NCBI GenBank assembly: GCA_028622995.1
Contig: JAJQJQ010000050.1
Location: 1,798,001-1,862,000, forward strand
Reading direction: 5' to 3'
Origin: Panagrolaimus kolymaensis
Lineage: Eukaryota > Nematoda > Chromadorea > Rhabditida > Panagrolaimidae
Length of the DNA stretch: 64,000 bases
This document shows positions 1 through 13,207 of this stretch, one piece after another. Numbering within the stretch: the first letter of the stretch is position 1; each line of letters begins with the position of its first letter. The notes below the pieces were generated by a model, which was not told the origin of the DNA, made no database searches, and worked only from the letters and a program-made list of their open reading frames with translations. Position numbers and translations under genes: made by a program.

Positions 1-3000
1 AAGTTATTACTTCCTTCTTTTGTTGCTAAGTAAAAATTAATGTAAAAAGTAAAGTAAAAAAAATGCATGCTTCAGTAAAGAGAAAAAATCGAAAAGCCAT
101 TAACACTAGCTCTCTGTATTTAAAAAAATGCAAGTAGGCAGGCAAGCGAAAATGCTTAGAACAAAAAATAGGATGAAAAAAAAAATGAAAAGCACGAAGA
201 CAACAACATCGACGAAAAGAAAATGCGCGCATTCCGGTGGTTGTGGTGGTAGTTGTTGGCAGATATATAAAAAAGAAAAACATGAGAAAAAAAGTAGTAT
301 ATTTTTTTGTGGTTGGTTGTGGGAATGGCAAAAGCCCCTATGGGCCATTTCTATAAAAAAAAAAAAAAAAAAAAGACACGCTGAATTTGGCAGCAACAAC
401 AACGACGTGCAGAAAAATTCATGCGCGCAGCAACAACAACTAACATGCTTGCTTTCATTCCTATACATAAATGGCATGCAATTGCCATAAGGAAAATAAA
501 AAATGCGACAACTACTAGCAAGAAAGCAAGAAAATGACTAGCAACCGCAAAAAGCTTCTTATTTTTTCTCGCGCAGGCAGTCAGTCTATTATTTTAAATG
601 CCTGAACTCAAGTGAAAGAATGAGAAAGAAAAAAGGAGACACCGCCTTTTTTTTTATTTCTGCGTGAACTTGGATGGACACGGCAAAGAGTGTTATTATA
701 TAAGTAACAAAAGTCACTAATGGAAAAAAAATTATAGGTAAAAAAAGAAAGAAGCTAATATGGTATTAGCCGGTGTTGAGTGGGTGGATAATCAGAGACT
801 TAAAGTGAAGAGTAAAAAGCTTTCAGAAAATGAATCAAATATTTTTTTATGTAAATTATAAAGTGATAAAAAAAAAGTGATGCAAAAAAAATCCAAAAAA
901 AACCGTATATTTTTTTTAGATAAAAGAAAATTAAAAGTTTCAATGTTTTATTTTTTTTAATTTAAATTACAATCTACAATATTTTATATTTATTTAAAGC
1001 TAGATTTAATAAAATACAAATAAGCGCGAAAGCACGCAGAAAAATAAATGTCCATTAATAACAACTAAAACTAACAACAACGAAAAACTGCATGCTTTTT
1101 TTTCAAGCACCACTGCGCGCATTTGTGAAAGCCTCCAAACTAACTGCATGCTTCTTTTTTTTTGCAAGAAGCAAGCGCAAAACGTTCAAAAAAATAAAAA
1201 TAAAAGACGATGCAAGTAGTTGTTTGTTGGGAGAGAAGTAGCAGCAAGCTTTTTGGCAGCTCTGTTGGTTGTGTCTGTTGATGATAGGAAATAACAAAAA
1301 AAAATGGAAAGCATGCTTGCTCGCGCTCATGGATACGTAAAGCCCGCATTTTTTTTGACGTAAATGCGCGCGAGAAAATAAAAAAAATTTTTATACGTAC
1401 GTGGAAATTAAAAAGCCTCCTTTTCCTTTTTTAAAAGTAAACTTAAGCTAAGATATTTACAGCTGCTGCTGCTTACAATGCAGGTCTCTCGTACAACCTT
1501 TTTTGGATGATATATAAAAAAAAATGAAAAAAAGGAAAGTAAATGCGCTAAAAACATCTTGCATTTTAGTTTTTGCTACTTATTTATTTGGAAGTCACGC
1601 AAGCAAAAAGAAAAGCAGCAAGCTATTCTCGCAAAAAATAGAATAAAAAAAGGGAAAGCAACAACCACAACTTTTTTTCTTCTCGTGGGCCTTTATTGTC
1701 ATATTTTTTTTATCTTCTTGCTTGCTTGCTTGCTAACTCGACTGCTGCTGCCATGGTGCGCAAAAACAACAAAGTACATTTTTTTACATTTTTTTAAGCT
1801 TTAAAATGCCACCACAGAAAAAACCAAAACCATAAAAACGGAAATGGCACAACACTTTACACATTTTTTTTTTTTGCAGCACACTGTCAACCAACCAACC
1901 AACAACACCCACGAAATGTCTTAAATTTAGCCGACGATGATGACCAAAAAGAAAAGAAAAAGTTTATTTTGCTTGTATATATTTTAATTTGAAACACAGA
2001 CGACGACTGTTTCGATAGTTTTTAAACTTTCTAAAAAAGGGCACCATCAACAACAAAATTTAATCAAAGAAAGATCTAAGCGGCGGTCAATTGATTTTAA
2101 AAAGAAAAAAGCCGCTTACAAATTTTTTTTTTTTCATTCGATTTGCATTTTCATTTCTTTTTCTTTTGTACAATAAAACCACCAGGTAGCAAAGCAAAGG
2201 CTGTCAGCATCTGTAATGAGGAATATAAATTTTTTTTATATCTCATCTGTCGATTTTATTAAAACAAAAATGCAAAGCAAAAAAGAAGAAACGTTGATGT
2301 TGAAAGAAAAAATATACATACAACAGCAAGATCCGTGTCACAAAATAAAAAACATCTACTCCTTTTTTCAATGATGATGGAGGTTTATAAAGTGAAAGAA
2401 AGAAAAAAAGATAGAGACTCGCTATTCCGCATTTTTTTTTTGTACAAAAAAAGTGTTCGGCAAAAAAAAACTTGTGGCAACGATCAGGCATGCTTCTTTT
2501 TCTTCAACGAACAACGAATATTGTTTTTTTTCTTCTCCACTTTTCTCTCTCTCTTCTCTTCAGCTAGCAGCTTTAAGGCAAAGTTCAGTTCCGAATAATA
2601 AAGAAAAAAGAGAAAACATTTTTATGTTGTAAAATTCAACAAAATGCATTTTGACTCGACTATCTATCTCTGAGTTGGTAGTTTCAATTATTTTTATTCG
2701 AGAACTATGTACACACATTTTTTCTCTCTTCAGAAACACCACAGATTTTTTTTTCGTTTCCATTTTGTTGTACCCTCAAGGTCCGGTCATTTTTATTTTT
2801 ATTTTCTTCTTCTTTGCCCTCAATGAAATTAATTTTGTTTGTTGTTGTTAATTCACTCACTTGTAAATTTTAATTTTTTTCTATTCCTTGGTGATCGTGG
2901 TAATTGGATTACATATTTTTTTTTGTCAGAGGAGCGTTTCCATTCTTTTTTTTGTCTTTCTATTAATTGATAATCACCCATTTGTTTTTGTGGTATATTT

Positions 3001-3722
3001 ATTTTTAGTGTGTCGCAAAACTTATTTTTATTTATGTTTAAACGTTTGCTCCTCGATTGAAAAAATTTGGAGAGAACTGAATCAAACAATTGCCCCTCCT
3101 TTTTGCGTAAAGAAAAAATTAAAAATGAGTGCTATCATATAATATGGTTGCGGTTAAAATGGAGATGGAGAAGATGCTGCTCTCTATTTCTCGATACCAT
3201 CCATCATCCAATTTTGAAGACGCAAAATAAAAAAAAATTAAGAAAAAAAAAATCGAGGAGGTCGATTGCGGTAGTTTTAGGTTCTCAATTTTTTTAGTTT
3301 TTACCTTTTGGCGACGATAAATATTATTTCTCCCATTTTTTTTTGTCTCTCATTTCCTTCCGCAACAATCAAACAACGATCATCAGTGTTTAGTAATGAT
3401 TCGGTTCATTTTTTTATTTTGCGCATTTCTTGTTGTTACTGACAAATATATTTATTCCTCTCTTCTTCATTATTTTTTTTCTCTCATTTGTTTTGCGTTC
3501 TTTCTCCTCTTCTTTCATTTTTTGGGATACTGTGGCTTTTTTTACTCAAAAAAAAATATATACGAAAAAAGTTTCATCAACAAAAAAGCTAACGAAGAAA
3601 CTTTTTTTTCTCTCTTTCTTATATAGATTTATGCAAAAAAGAAAGAAAGACAAAAACCAACATTAATGATGGCCAAGGCAAAAAAGGTGTAAAAAATTCG
3701 CGCACTTTTTTGTTTGTTTGTT
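1..3722. other. gene-free AT-rich DNA
   Basis: I see no supportable gene. Short open frames on both strands are low-complexity Phe/Lys/Asn-rich translations of A and T runs and lack a plausible exon chain. Scattered CAACAA and GCATGC-like words and A/T runs up to about 14 nt are present. It may hold distal regulatory sequence of the zinc-finger gene that starts near 5.96 kb, but no specific site can be named. Confidence 0.6.
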
Positions 3723-4154
3723 ACTTCAAGCAGTGTTCTTACTTTGCCTTTTGGTCGCGCCAAGCGCCGCGCCGGGCGCCAGAAAAATGAAAAACCGCGC
3801 CAGGCACCGCGCCACGTGCCAGCCTTTAAAATTTTGAGCACCAGCGCCGCGCCACGCGCCAGAAAAAAAATTTAAATAATGACCAAAAACATTAACTTTT
3901 TTATTTATTTAGTAAGATATACTTAAAATAACGCTATATTTGAGGTTTTACTAAGATTAAATCAATTTTTTTCTGGAAAATCCAAGCATTTTAAAATTTT
4001 AAAAAATCTTTTTAATTTTTCTCGCGCCACGCGCCGCGTCGAGCATCGGATTTCTGAAAAGCCGCGCCAAGCACCGCGCCACGCGCCAGCTGGCGCGCGC
4101 CGGCGCGCGCCGGCGCGGCGCGGGTGCGGCGCGAGTAAGAACACTGACTTCAAG
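3723..4154. mobile_element. hAT-like MITE 1 with 8-bp target duplication
   Basis: The element runs 3731-4146. It starts CAGTGTTCTTAC and ends with the exact reverse complement GTAAGAACACTG (4135-4146). Both ends are flanked by the same 8 bp, ACTTCAAG (3723-3730 and 4147-4154), the target-site size of the hAT superfamily. Inside each terminus is a GC-rich block of iterated GCGCC/CGCGCC words (about 3755-3860 and 4021-4130), in sharp contrast to the surrounding AT-rich DNA. The centre (about 3870-4020) is AT-rich and non-coding. It encodes no transposase, so it would be mobilised in trans. The open frames across the GC blocks are repeat translations. Confidence 0.85.
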
Positions 4155-5955
4155 TCAGAATACCTCTTTCATCAAACCATCTTTATTTTTTCTAGTTTTT
4201 CTTCTTTTATGCAATGAGTCACGGATTTTTGGCATCTTATTTCCTAACCTTTTAGTTTTTGTTTTTTTACTCATTCAACGCAGCAAAAAAAATTTTTAGT
4301 TTTGAGGCAAGATTTTTTTAGAAACCTTTATTTTATTTTATTTTTTTGACAAATTAATTGTCACTCACCTTAAATTTTCTTCAGCCTCAATTTGTCGTCC
4401 TTGCGCAAGAAAAAAAAAGAGAAATTAATCAAAATCACAAAAAAAATGAACTCATTCCAACGAGTTACCTAAATTAACTCACAACTGACAGCCATGAATG
4501 AATGAAAAATAATTTATTTTTATTTTATTTTATATGATTCGGTTAATTTAAACGAGAGGAGAGGTTTGAAATGATAAGCAAGCATATTTTTTTACACAAA
4601 AAAAAATGAGGGTTTGAGTTGTGAGGAATGATGCATAAAAATTGAGTGAGTTGTATTTCGAGGAAAAATAAACTGTCTGGTGATTTTTTTCTTGTTCTTC
4701 GATAAGCTAATATAAAAAAAGAGGTTTATGAGGAACAGTTAATTTTTTTATTTTGGTCTTTTCTATTCCATTATTTTTTTTGTAAAAGTAAGTAATTAAT
4801 CTGCCAAAATAAATTTAAAGATTATGGATCCAAAAATTGGCAGTAGCGGTATTTTTAAACTATTTTTTAAGGTGGCAGCGCTTGATTTATTAAGGTCGTT
4901 ATTAAATTAAGTTTATTAAAAAAAACAAATTTGTTAAGTTTTTACTTATTATTTCTTTTTCATTCCACCTCACCATTCTTCCCCTTCACTTTTTTCTCTC
5001 ATAGCCTTGAGAAAAAGACATAGAAAAAAAACACCATAGAATAGCGATGATTGCGAGAGTCAGAGGAATGGAGCAACAGAGGGATGATGGTAGCGAAAAA
5101 TGTGATCGGAAGGAAGTCATAGCGATCAGAAAAACGAAGGAGGATGCTATCATATTTATTTTTTGTTACAGCATCCTTCCATCACTGGCCTCAAAAGCTC
5201 CTCCCTTCTCTCCTTTACGCCTCTGGTAAAAATGTTTTGTTGTTTTAATCCTCCTCCTCTGTCTCTCTTTTTTATTTTCTCGATAGCAATGCCGTGACCG
5301 CATCTATCTCCCTGTCCTTAGTTTTACAAAAACCACGGCCATGCAGGATCACAAACACTCGTAGCAGCAGCTTTTTCCCTTTATCGCTTTTCTTTTTGTT
5401 TTTTTTATTACATTGCAAATTTTTTTTTGTATTTTCTGACGGATATTATCTTCTCAAATCTTTTTTCCCCCAAAAAAAAATTGCGGTGGTGGTGGTAGAG
5501 GATTTCAAAGCAGCGCCCTCAAGATGGAGAAATGATGAAAAAAAGGAAAAGAAAAAAAGGGAGAGATAGATCGTTAACGCCAGTTTGACCTTTTCTGTAT
5601 AAAAGATGCGCAAATGCAAGAAGACGCAATCTTCCATCGAACCAGCCAACAAAATACCCTTAACTAAGAAAAAGGAAGGAGATGCCGGCGGGGGAAAAGA
5701 AAAACAAAAAGGAAGATGAGGCCAACCTCAAAAATTCTTTCATTTGCTCCGCCTTTTTTTTTAGAATAAAGAGGTTTTCTGTTTACTCGTGCACTCTTTT
5801 TTTTTTTTTGCGGTTTACTGTCATATTTTTTTTTGATTGACAAAAAAGTTGTTATTTTTTTTGACTCTAAAATAACAACTTTCAAAAAAACCCAACAAAC
5901 AAAAAAAATGTTTGTTAATATTGAAAATAACAATATATTTCAGACGACGACGACG
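4155..5955. other. intergenic DNA upstream of the zinc-finger gene
   Basis: No gene is supportable. The DNA is AT-rich with homopolymer runs. Immediately before the zinc-finger start codon the sequence reads AATATATTTCAG (ending 5943) followed by four ACG repeats and ATG, which fits an acceptor for a leader exon or spliced leader. Nothing else stands out. Confidence 0.5.
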
Positions 5956-8900
5956 ATGGCCGATCGTCCAATTGTCGTTAATTCATTACTTTGTTTTATT
6001 CATAATTTTCGAAGCCATCCTCATTTAGAAGTTTTAACTCGAAGTTATTTTTCTAAATGCGTGAATGATGTGGCTCGACAAAATTTGATTGAAATTTTAA
6101 CTGATAATTCCAATTCCAAAAACGATTCAAACTCAATAAATCAAAATGCCTCAATATTAGAATTATTTGATAAAGCAGCGACCATTCTAAATCCATCTCC
6201 CTTATTTGTTGCCGCAGATTTAACTTCGTTACCCATGGTGTTAATCGGGGATCAAAACCAGTCTAAAAATGTCGTGGATGAAATTCATCAATTGCGATGG
6301 TTTATTCAAAGCATCTTCACCGGAAATGAATATAAAAAGTAAGTATTTTTTGATTTTTTAAAGTTAGTTTAAAGTCACAAATTTTTTTCTATAATCATTT
6401 TTGAAATTAAAAAGTTTATTAACAAATTTAATAGTTTAATCATTTTTTGTTTGATTGCGCAACAAAAAAATTCCCATTCAAAAAATCATTCGTTTTTTTT
6501 CTTTTTTGCCACCTAATGGCTTTGTTCTTTTTTTTCTATTTCTTTTTTGATCAAATGAAAAAAACCAAGCAAAAAATTAACATTTTTTTGTTTAATATAA
6601 AATCCATTAGTTTTAAAGAAATGTTCCAATTTTTCTGATTATTTTGTTGTCAGCCACTTTTTAAGTTTATGCTAAATTTTCTGCGAAAATGCTTTTTTAG
6701 TTATAAAAAAATGCTAACTTCACTCATTTCCTCTCTCTCTAAAATTTTATTTAACCTCAGCAGCCACCAAATTTAACCTTTTAAATATATTTTTCTTAGT
6801 TCTTTTACCCTCAATAAAATGACTGAAAAACTCAATTCGCTGTGCCTTCATATTACTTTTTTTTATTTCACCTTTTCTTTCTTTCGTGTCGTCTTTTTTG
6901 TTTTTGGATTTATTAATCAGAAACGAAAAAGAAAAATAAGATGTCGCCTTGACTCTCATCTTCTGTATTCATTTGATGGCAGCCAGCATTTGCACCCTCA
7001 TTTACCGCAATTTTTTTCTCTCTCATCCTTTTCCCTTAAATCAAATCAAGATACTCACTTTTTTTGCGTTGTCATTTAACTTCATTCCTTTTTTTTTACC
7101 CGCAAGATTGACCATCCATTGCGCGGCCTTTTTTTTAGTATTTTTAGTATACATCAAAATTAACGAGCGGTTTTCGGCAGTTATACGACAACCTAATTCA
7201 CCTTCTTCCTCTTTTTTAACCTCACTCACTTTTTGCGTTTTTTTGTTTTTAATTTTAAGGTTTTTTTTCTTTTAAGGAATTAACCTTCGACTTTTTTTGA
7301 TTTGCAAAAAAAATTAAAATATCAAAAATTCATCTTTTTTTCTTAGGCTTTAATGTTTATGAATCTGATCGGCATTTGTCAAAAGACACGAAAAAATAAA
7401 ACTCAAGTTTAGTTTATTAAATCAAAAAAAGGAGAAAAAAATTTGATGAAAGAAACGCATATGGCCGGAAGCAAGCAAAGGCAAAAAAAAGTTCGATGCA
7501 ATTGTTTATTTTTATTTTCACTTTTTTTTCCTTGCGCAAAAAGGTTTTTTTCTTTTTCTTTTGTGGCGGCGAATGCGTTTTGACCCGGCCAAAAAAAGAA
7601 AAAGGGTAAAAGCGAGGAGCAAAGCCACATTTTTTTCCCTGTACCTTATCATTTTTGTAAATCTTTGCCTTTCTCTTTTTTTTTCTTCTTCGCTTTTCTT
7701 TTTACACTCACACAAACACACATCAACCGGATATTCTCTTTTTAACACACATACACATTAGTTTTGATTTTCATCCTCTCTCATTCCTTTTTTTCTTCAA
7801 AAATGTGGTGAAAAAGAAAAAAAATCAAAAACAAAACAAAACAAAAGCAAAAAGAAAGCAAGCATGCTTTTTGGGGAGAAAAGTTACTGTAGTTTTGCGA
7901 AGTGAAAAAAATCCAAAACAAAACATAAAAAATAAAAAAGGCAAATTCTTTTCACTCAAATCAAAAAAGAAAAACTTTACAGTGTAATGGAAAAAAAAAT
8001 TTGAAGGAAAGAAATTTTTTTTGTCAGGTTTAAGAAAAGCTTTTTGCTTTTTATATATTTTTGTAAAAAAAAAATAAAGAGGCAAGAAAAATTTTGAAAT
8101 ATTTTTTTGTTGTTCCGGTTGGACTTTTTTTTTGCAAACTAAAAAAATATGAGAAAAAGAAACTCTCTATTTTATCCAATCGCCAGCCGATGCTGCTGCT
8201 CGGTCGATCATCGTCGCTTTCCTCCTCCGAATAAAATAAAACTCTGATCTGTCGTTGTCGTCGTCGTCAGTCACCCTCCTTTTTTTTATTGTTTACTGTA
8301 GAGTTAGAGAGCCGAAATGCAATTGCGGTCTTTTTTTTTTCGTACTTTTTTTTTATACCGCACTCATTATTATTAAAACGGGAGAAAAGAAAGGTGTAAT
8401 CAATCTGTACAAAAATAGTCGGAGGCGAAAAAAAAAATATACATTCAATATTGTCCTTATTTAGCAGCAAAAAACACAATCATATTTATTTTCAAGTTTT
8501 TTCTCATTGACAAACCGTTTTCATGAAAAAAGATGATCGCTCCCATTTTATTTATTTCTTTAAACTTTTTTTTATGCAAGGGAGTAACAAAAAAAAGAGA
8601 GTCATTTGATCATTATTGTTTATTGCGAGGGCAAAGCAAAAATAAAAAAGCAACTAACTAACTAGTTTGATTTTTCTATTTTTCTCGGGTTAGCAAACAC
8701 ACAAAAACCCCTAAAAATGAGAAGGGTTATAATTGATTATCTGACTAACGATACTAATAAGGAAAAAAATAAATTTGCAATGCGTCTATTTAAAAAATAG
8801 AGTGAAAAATAGAGAAAATAAATTTTGAAGGGCAAATTATTATTCGATGGCCTTTTTTTAAACTTAAAAATCATAATGAAAAAAAGTGTAAATTTTAAAT

Positions 8901-11900
8901 TTTAGATTGCCATCATGCTACTTTTCGGCCTTGAGCAATACCAGCACCACCACCTCTTCCACGGAGAAGGAAGAAGCAACATCCGAAGATCGTGCTTCTC
9001 CAATCAATTTATCAACGAGGCATTCAACTTCACCAAGGCTATTATCAGTTGTTGTATCTGAACCACAAGTACCAGAACAACAGCTTCAGCGACCAAGCAA
9101 TAATGATGTCGTTGGAGATATTGAAAATATGGATAGCGTGGATACTGTATTATCACAGCCTCCTTCACCACAAATTTCTTCAAGAAAAGCGTCACCAAAT
9201 AAAAAATCTTCACCTCGCAAACATGCTCCATATCGTCTAAATCAAGCTGTGAGGAAACTCACGGATAGACTTGTTGCTGAAGCAAATAAAGATGGGGTAA
9301 TCTCGCCCGGAAAATCGTCTCCTCCGCCTCCACCAAAATCTGTTTCACCAAACAAAAGCTTTGAAATTTCAAACAATATTTCTTCCGTGGAAAATGAAAA
9401 GCCTGCTGCCACTGTTGTTGAAATTAATTCCCTTTCGACTCCAGTAACTTCAAATGAATTAGCATTTTTACACCATCAACAAAATTTAAATGGCACTGTT
9501 ATGGATCCATTTGCACTAATGATGCTAAGAAATTTTGCAAATGCTTCAAAGCAACAACAAATAATCCCAAAGAAAAATAATCGTGGACCTAAAAAAGGGT
9601 TTGTGTTTGCATTTATTACTTCTTTATTTAATCAAAAATTATTTTAAACTTTTCGATTTTTGTTTTAAAAAAACATTTTCAAGCTGTCTTTTCATCATTT
9701 TTTTTCTGATTTTCGTAAAAAAAAGTCTTCCATCTTTATTTTTCCTTGAGCAACCAAGGAAGCAATATTAGTGTATTGATGGCGCAGCAAAGATAAGACT
9801 TTTTTTTCTCCTCTTTTTTAAATAGTTATGAATTTTTTATTTTGCGGGCAAAAAAATGGAGGGAAGTAATAATTGATGCAAGGGAAATGAAGACATTTTT
9901 TTTACTTTCTCCTCACTTTGTGGCTGGCCTCCGATCACCTCGATTGACCATCTTATCTTGATAAGGAAGCAAAAGAAGAGGCAATTGGAAAATAGTAATA
10001 TTTTTATTTTATATTTTTGCGCGGAAGTACGTACTTCTTTTTTCTTCCATGGCATTGATTGAGGTGGAGGGAATGTAACTATTTTCTTCTTCTAATTCTC
10101 TTCCGTTTTTTTATTTCTCACTTTTTTCCTTCAAGAATTATTTTTTGCCTTGCCTTTAACTTTGGAGATTGCGGAGGATAGTTTTTGTTATGTCTGAAGC
10201 GTTCTCGTTCGATCACTCTTCTTCAATGTTGACAAAATATTTCTCTCGCAAGAATGAAGAAAAAAAAAGGAAGGAAAGAAAAATATTTTTTTTTGAATCC
10301 GCAATGCAATGCAACGTTCACGTTGTAATCTCTTTTTTTTCTAACAGCACCAACTCGATTGAGAGAGAAAAAAAGAAAAAAAAAGTGTGACCTCAATATT
10401 GCGGCAATGTCATCAACAATTGATGATGCGAGCGAGAGTATTTACTGAAAAAATAAAACAAAAATAATAAAATTACCACCATCTCCACCGTTGCTCTGGC
10501 TGCAGAGGAGTCAAAAAATTTGAAGGTTTTATTTTTTTTTTGTAACAAAAAAAATTCTCAATGTCCTTTCGAGGTTACGGTAGCGATCCTCGCAAACCAA
10601 ATCAAAAAAATATATCATCGAAAACAAATTAAAACGCTTCATCATTTTTTTATTTTTGTTGTTTTTAAAAGTTGAAAGAAGAAATAGAGTGGTTAGGTTC
10701 AAAGGGCGTTTTTTTTCTTTTCATAATTAAGTGATTAAGTGACAGACATATTTATTGCAAATAATAATTATCTTTGTGTCTTTCTTTTAAGGTAATTTAT
10801 AAAGTTATTGTTTTTGATCATATTTCTTAAATAAAATGTCATGTCAAAGAGGTAGACATTGAAAAAAGAAAAAACTCAAAAGCAGTCGAAAAAAAAACTC
10901 GTCTGCTGTTTATTAAAAAAAGAGTCAAAACAATGAACCGCTTTTATTTCATAAAAAAATCTTTAATTTATTATCTGCTTTTAAAAAGTTAATATGCTTT
11001 ATGCGTTTCATCCATAAAAAATCTGATATTTTTATCATCGCTTGCTTTTTAAAATAAAACAAAAAAAATTGATGGAAAATTTATTGCAACCGATTATATT
11101 CTCATTAATCTGAATGGTTAACATAAACAATGAATACTTTTTTATAAAACTTTTTTTTATCTATTGGCGGTGATAATCGCTTGCGGGTTTGTTTGATTGT
11201 GATTGTTCTCCTTTTTTTATCGTTCGTTACAGCCTCGAAAAAATTATTTTATTTTCCTTCATTCCTTCATTTATTTCTAGCGGCAGCGGCGAAAATAATA
11301 CTCCATGTTCCAGTTCAAGGTAAATAAATAAATTTCTCGTCAGCATCAATGAAGGCGATTGCGGTAGCGCGAGTTGCGGGTAATCACTCTTTTTTCTCCA
11401 TCTCATTTTGCGGTAGTATGGTTGATTGTTGTTATGCATAAGAAATATAATCTGATAAAACTTCATTAAACTTGTCACTTTTTTTAAATTCACAAACAAT
11501 TAAAACTTAATTAGCAAAAAATCGGTAAACAAAAAATCATTAAAAAAATTCTTTTTAGCTACCGAAAAAACAACAATGTCCCCGCAGTCATGGATGCAAT
11601 CAGCGTGGATGCTGGAAGCCTTGATGAAATTATGGATGATGAAGATGATAAAATGATGAGTAATGAATCAAGTCCAACTCCATCTGATTCATCCAACGGT
11701 GGTGGTAATGGAAAAAATGGTTGTTATGATAAAAATGATGATAATGAAGGAGATAAACCTTTCACTTGTGGACAACCAAATTGTTCGAAGAGATTTGCAA
11801 ATAAATTTTTATTAAAAAAGCATCAATTTATTCATACGGGTTTAAGGCCACATATTTGTCCATACTGTGCTAAACGGTAAGCATTTTATACAAGGAAAAT

Positions 11901-12158
11901 TAAAACTTTGAAAAAATTTACTCAACTTTTTTATTTTTTAGTTTCAATCGAAAAGACAATCTCCTTCGCCACAAAAAGACCCATCTTGCTAATGCCACAT
12001 TGCCCATGGATGGAAGACGTCGTCATCATGCCCTTCTAGCTCCTGCTACCCTTTCATCAGGAGGAACGTTTGATCCTTTAACTTTGCTACAGATCTCTCA
12101 AGCTGCTCAACAAAATAATAATGAAAAAGATTTAATTCTCAAGGTGGAGGAGGAATAA
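5956..12158 (+). CDS. C2H2 zinc-finger transcription factor, four exons
   Basis: Exons 5956-6338, 8906-9598, 11559-11876 and 11942-12158 join in phase to give about 536 residues. Two adjacent C2H2 fingers span the last junction: C-x4-C-x12-H-x3-H (TCGQPNCSKRF... HQFIH) and C-x2-C-x12-H-x3-H (CPYCAKRF... HKKTH), joined by a classical HTG-type linker. They imply nuclear, sequence-specific DNA binding. The N-terminal exon (from MADRPIVVNSLLCF) is a compact, apparently helical segment that I cannot assign. Exon 2 is a disordered Ser/Pro-rich region with SPxK repeats, and exon 3 starts with an acidic stretch. The start was chosen at 5956 because it follows an acceptor-like TTTCAG; an in-frame ATG exists at 5908. 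Introns 1 (2.6 kb) and 2 (2.0 kb) are far longer than others here and may hold regulatory DNA. The exact ortholog is not recognised. Confidence 0.85.
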
Positions 12159-12242
12159 ATAAAAAATTATGATGCTGCAATATCACCTTTGAAAAAAAAT
12201 AATTATTTAATTAATTTTATTAATAATTTAGTGCAATACTTT

Positions 12243-12580
12243 TTTTCTAAAATTATAATCACCGTTTTTCTTTCGTCTAATCTTTCTCAATTTTTATTTG
12301 CCATTATTGTATTATCTTCTCATGCCATCTGCCAATGACAAAAAAAAATATATCTATGCAACGACTTTTATTTTTTTCTTATATTTTCTATGCTTTTTTT
12401 GTGCCTTAAAAAATATTCATTGTATACTAAAGTTTTTGATTTCCAAACAGGAGTATTATTGATTTAAAATTATTTTAATTACACATATTGATGTTTGCCA
12501 TATCGTTTCTTCTTTCATTCCTTATATAAATATTATTATTATTAAGCAATAAATTTGTATATTCTCATATATTGAAAAAA
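12243..12580 (+). repeat. 3' region of the zinc-finger gene, copied at 20.5 kb
   Basis: This stretch follows the zinc-finger stop codon and is probably its 3' UTR and polyadenylation region. A diverged copy lies at about 20535-20870 in the same orientation. Shared blocks include ATAATCACCGTTTTTCTTTC, CTATGCAACGACTTTT, TGTTTGCCATATCG and AATAAATTTGTATATTCTCA. No coding frame is conserved between them. Confidence 0.8.
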
Positions 12581-12633
12581 GCAATTTAACACTCATCACA
12601 TTGCCACCAAAAATGAAAGTAACATTTTTTTTT

Positions 12634-12696
12634 AAGTGGCCCGGCTCGTCTCTCGGCCCGGCCCAGTAAAAAGTGGCCCGGCCCATTTTTTAAGAT
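12634..12696. repeat. short GC-rich repeat island
   Basis: Two AAGTGGCCCGGC units and a GGCCCGGCCC core sit in otherwise AT-rich DNA downstream of the zinc-finger gene. The composition resembles the GC-rich cores of the nearby miniature elements, but I find no clear terminal inverted repeat or target duplication. It may be a fragment of such an element. The remaining DNA up to 13207 shows nothing else. Confidence 0.5.
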
Positions 12697-13207
12697 GGAT
12701 TCTCGCTTCCCTTTTCCGCAGTTTTTTATTAAAGCATTTATGTTTATTAAATATTATTATCAATTGAGACTTAATAAAAAGCATAGCAACGAATAAATAA
12801 ATTAATCATTAATTCAAAATTGAAGCAAAGAGCAAAAAATTAAAAAAATGATAGGACTTTTTTATATTCACAAAAGTTAAAATTGCATACATTTGTTAAA
12901 ACATTTTTATCAACATTCGTCTTTTTACCCATATATTTTAAAGCTTTAATTTTAATTGTTGCTTGATTTGGAAAGATGAAATTGTAATATGGATGTGAAA
13001 AATTTAGTTACATTTTTATCGATAGTGGGCATTTTTTTTTGCCTTTTTCTAATTTTTTTTGTTTGACGTATTCGTAAACGAAAACAATTTTTTTTAATTA
13101 ACAAATTATAACAAATATATACAACAACAACAACAACTGTAAATTATTTTTTTTTACACCGGCGTATCATTTTATTGCGTAATTTGAGATCGAGGAGATG
13201 GTTCAAC

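Noticed and set aside
26..490. Overlapping open frames of 100 to 123 codons on both strands
   Set aside because: They are Phe/Lys/Cys-rich translations of A/T and CAA runs, overlap one another on opposite strands and have no splice context.
3629..4153. Arg/Ala/Gly-rich open frames over GC-rich DNA
   Set aside because: They lie inside MITE 1 and translate its GCGCC repeats.
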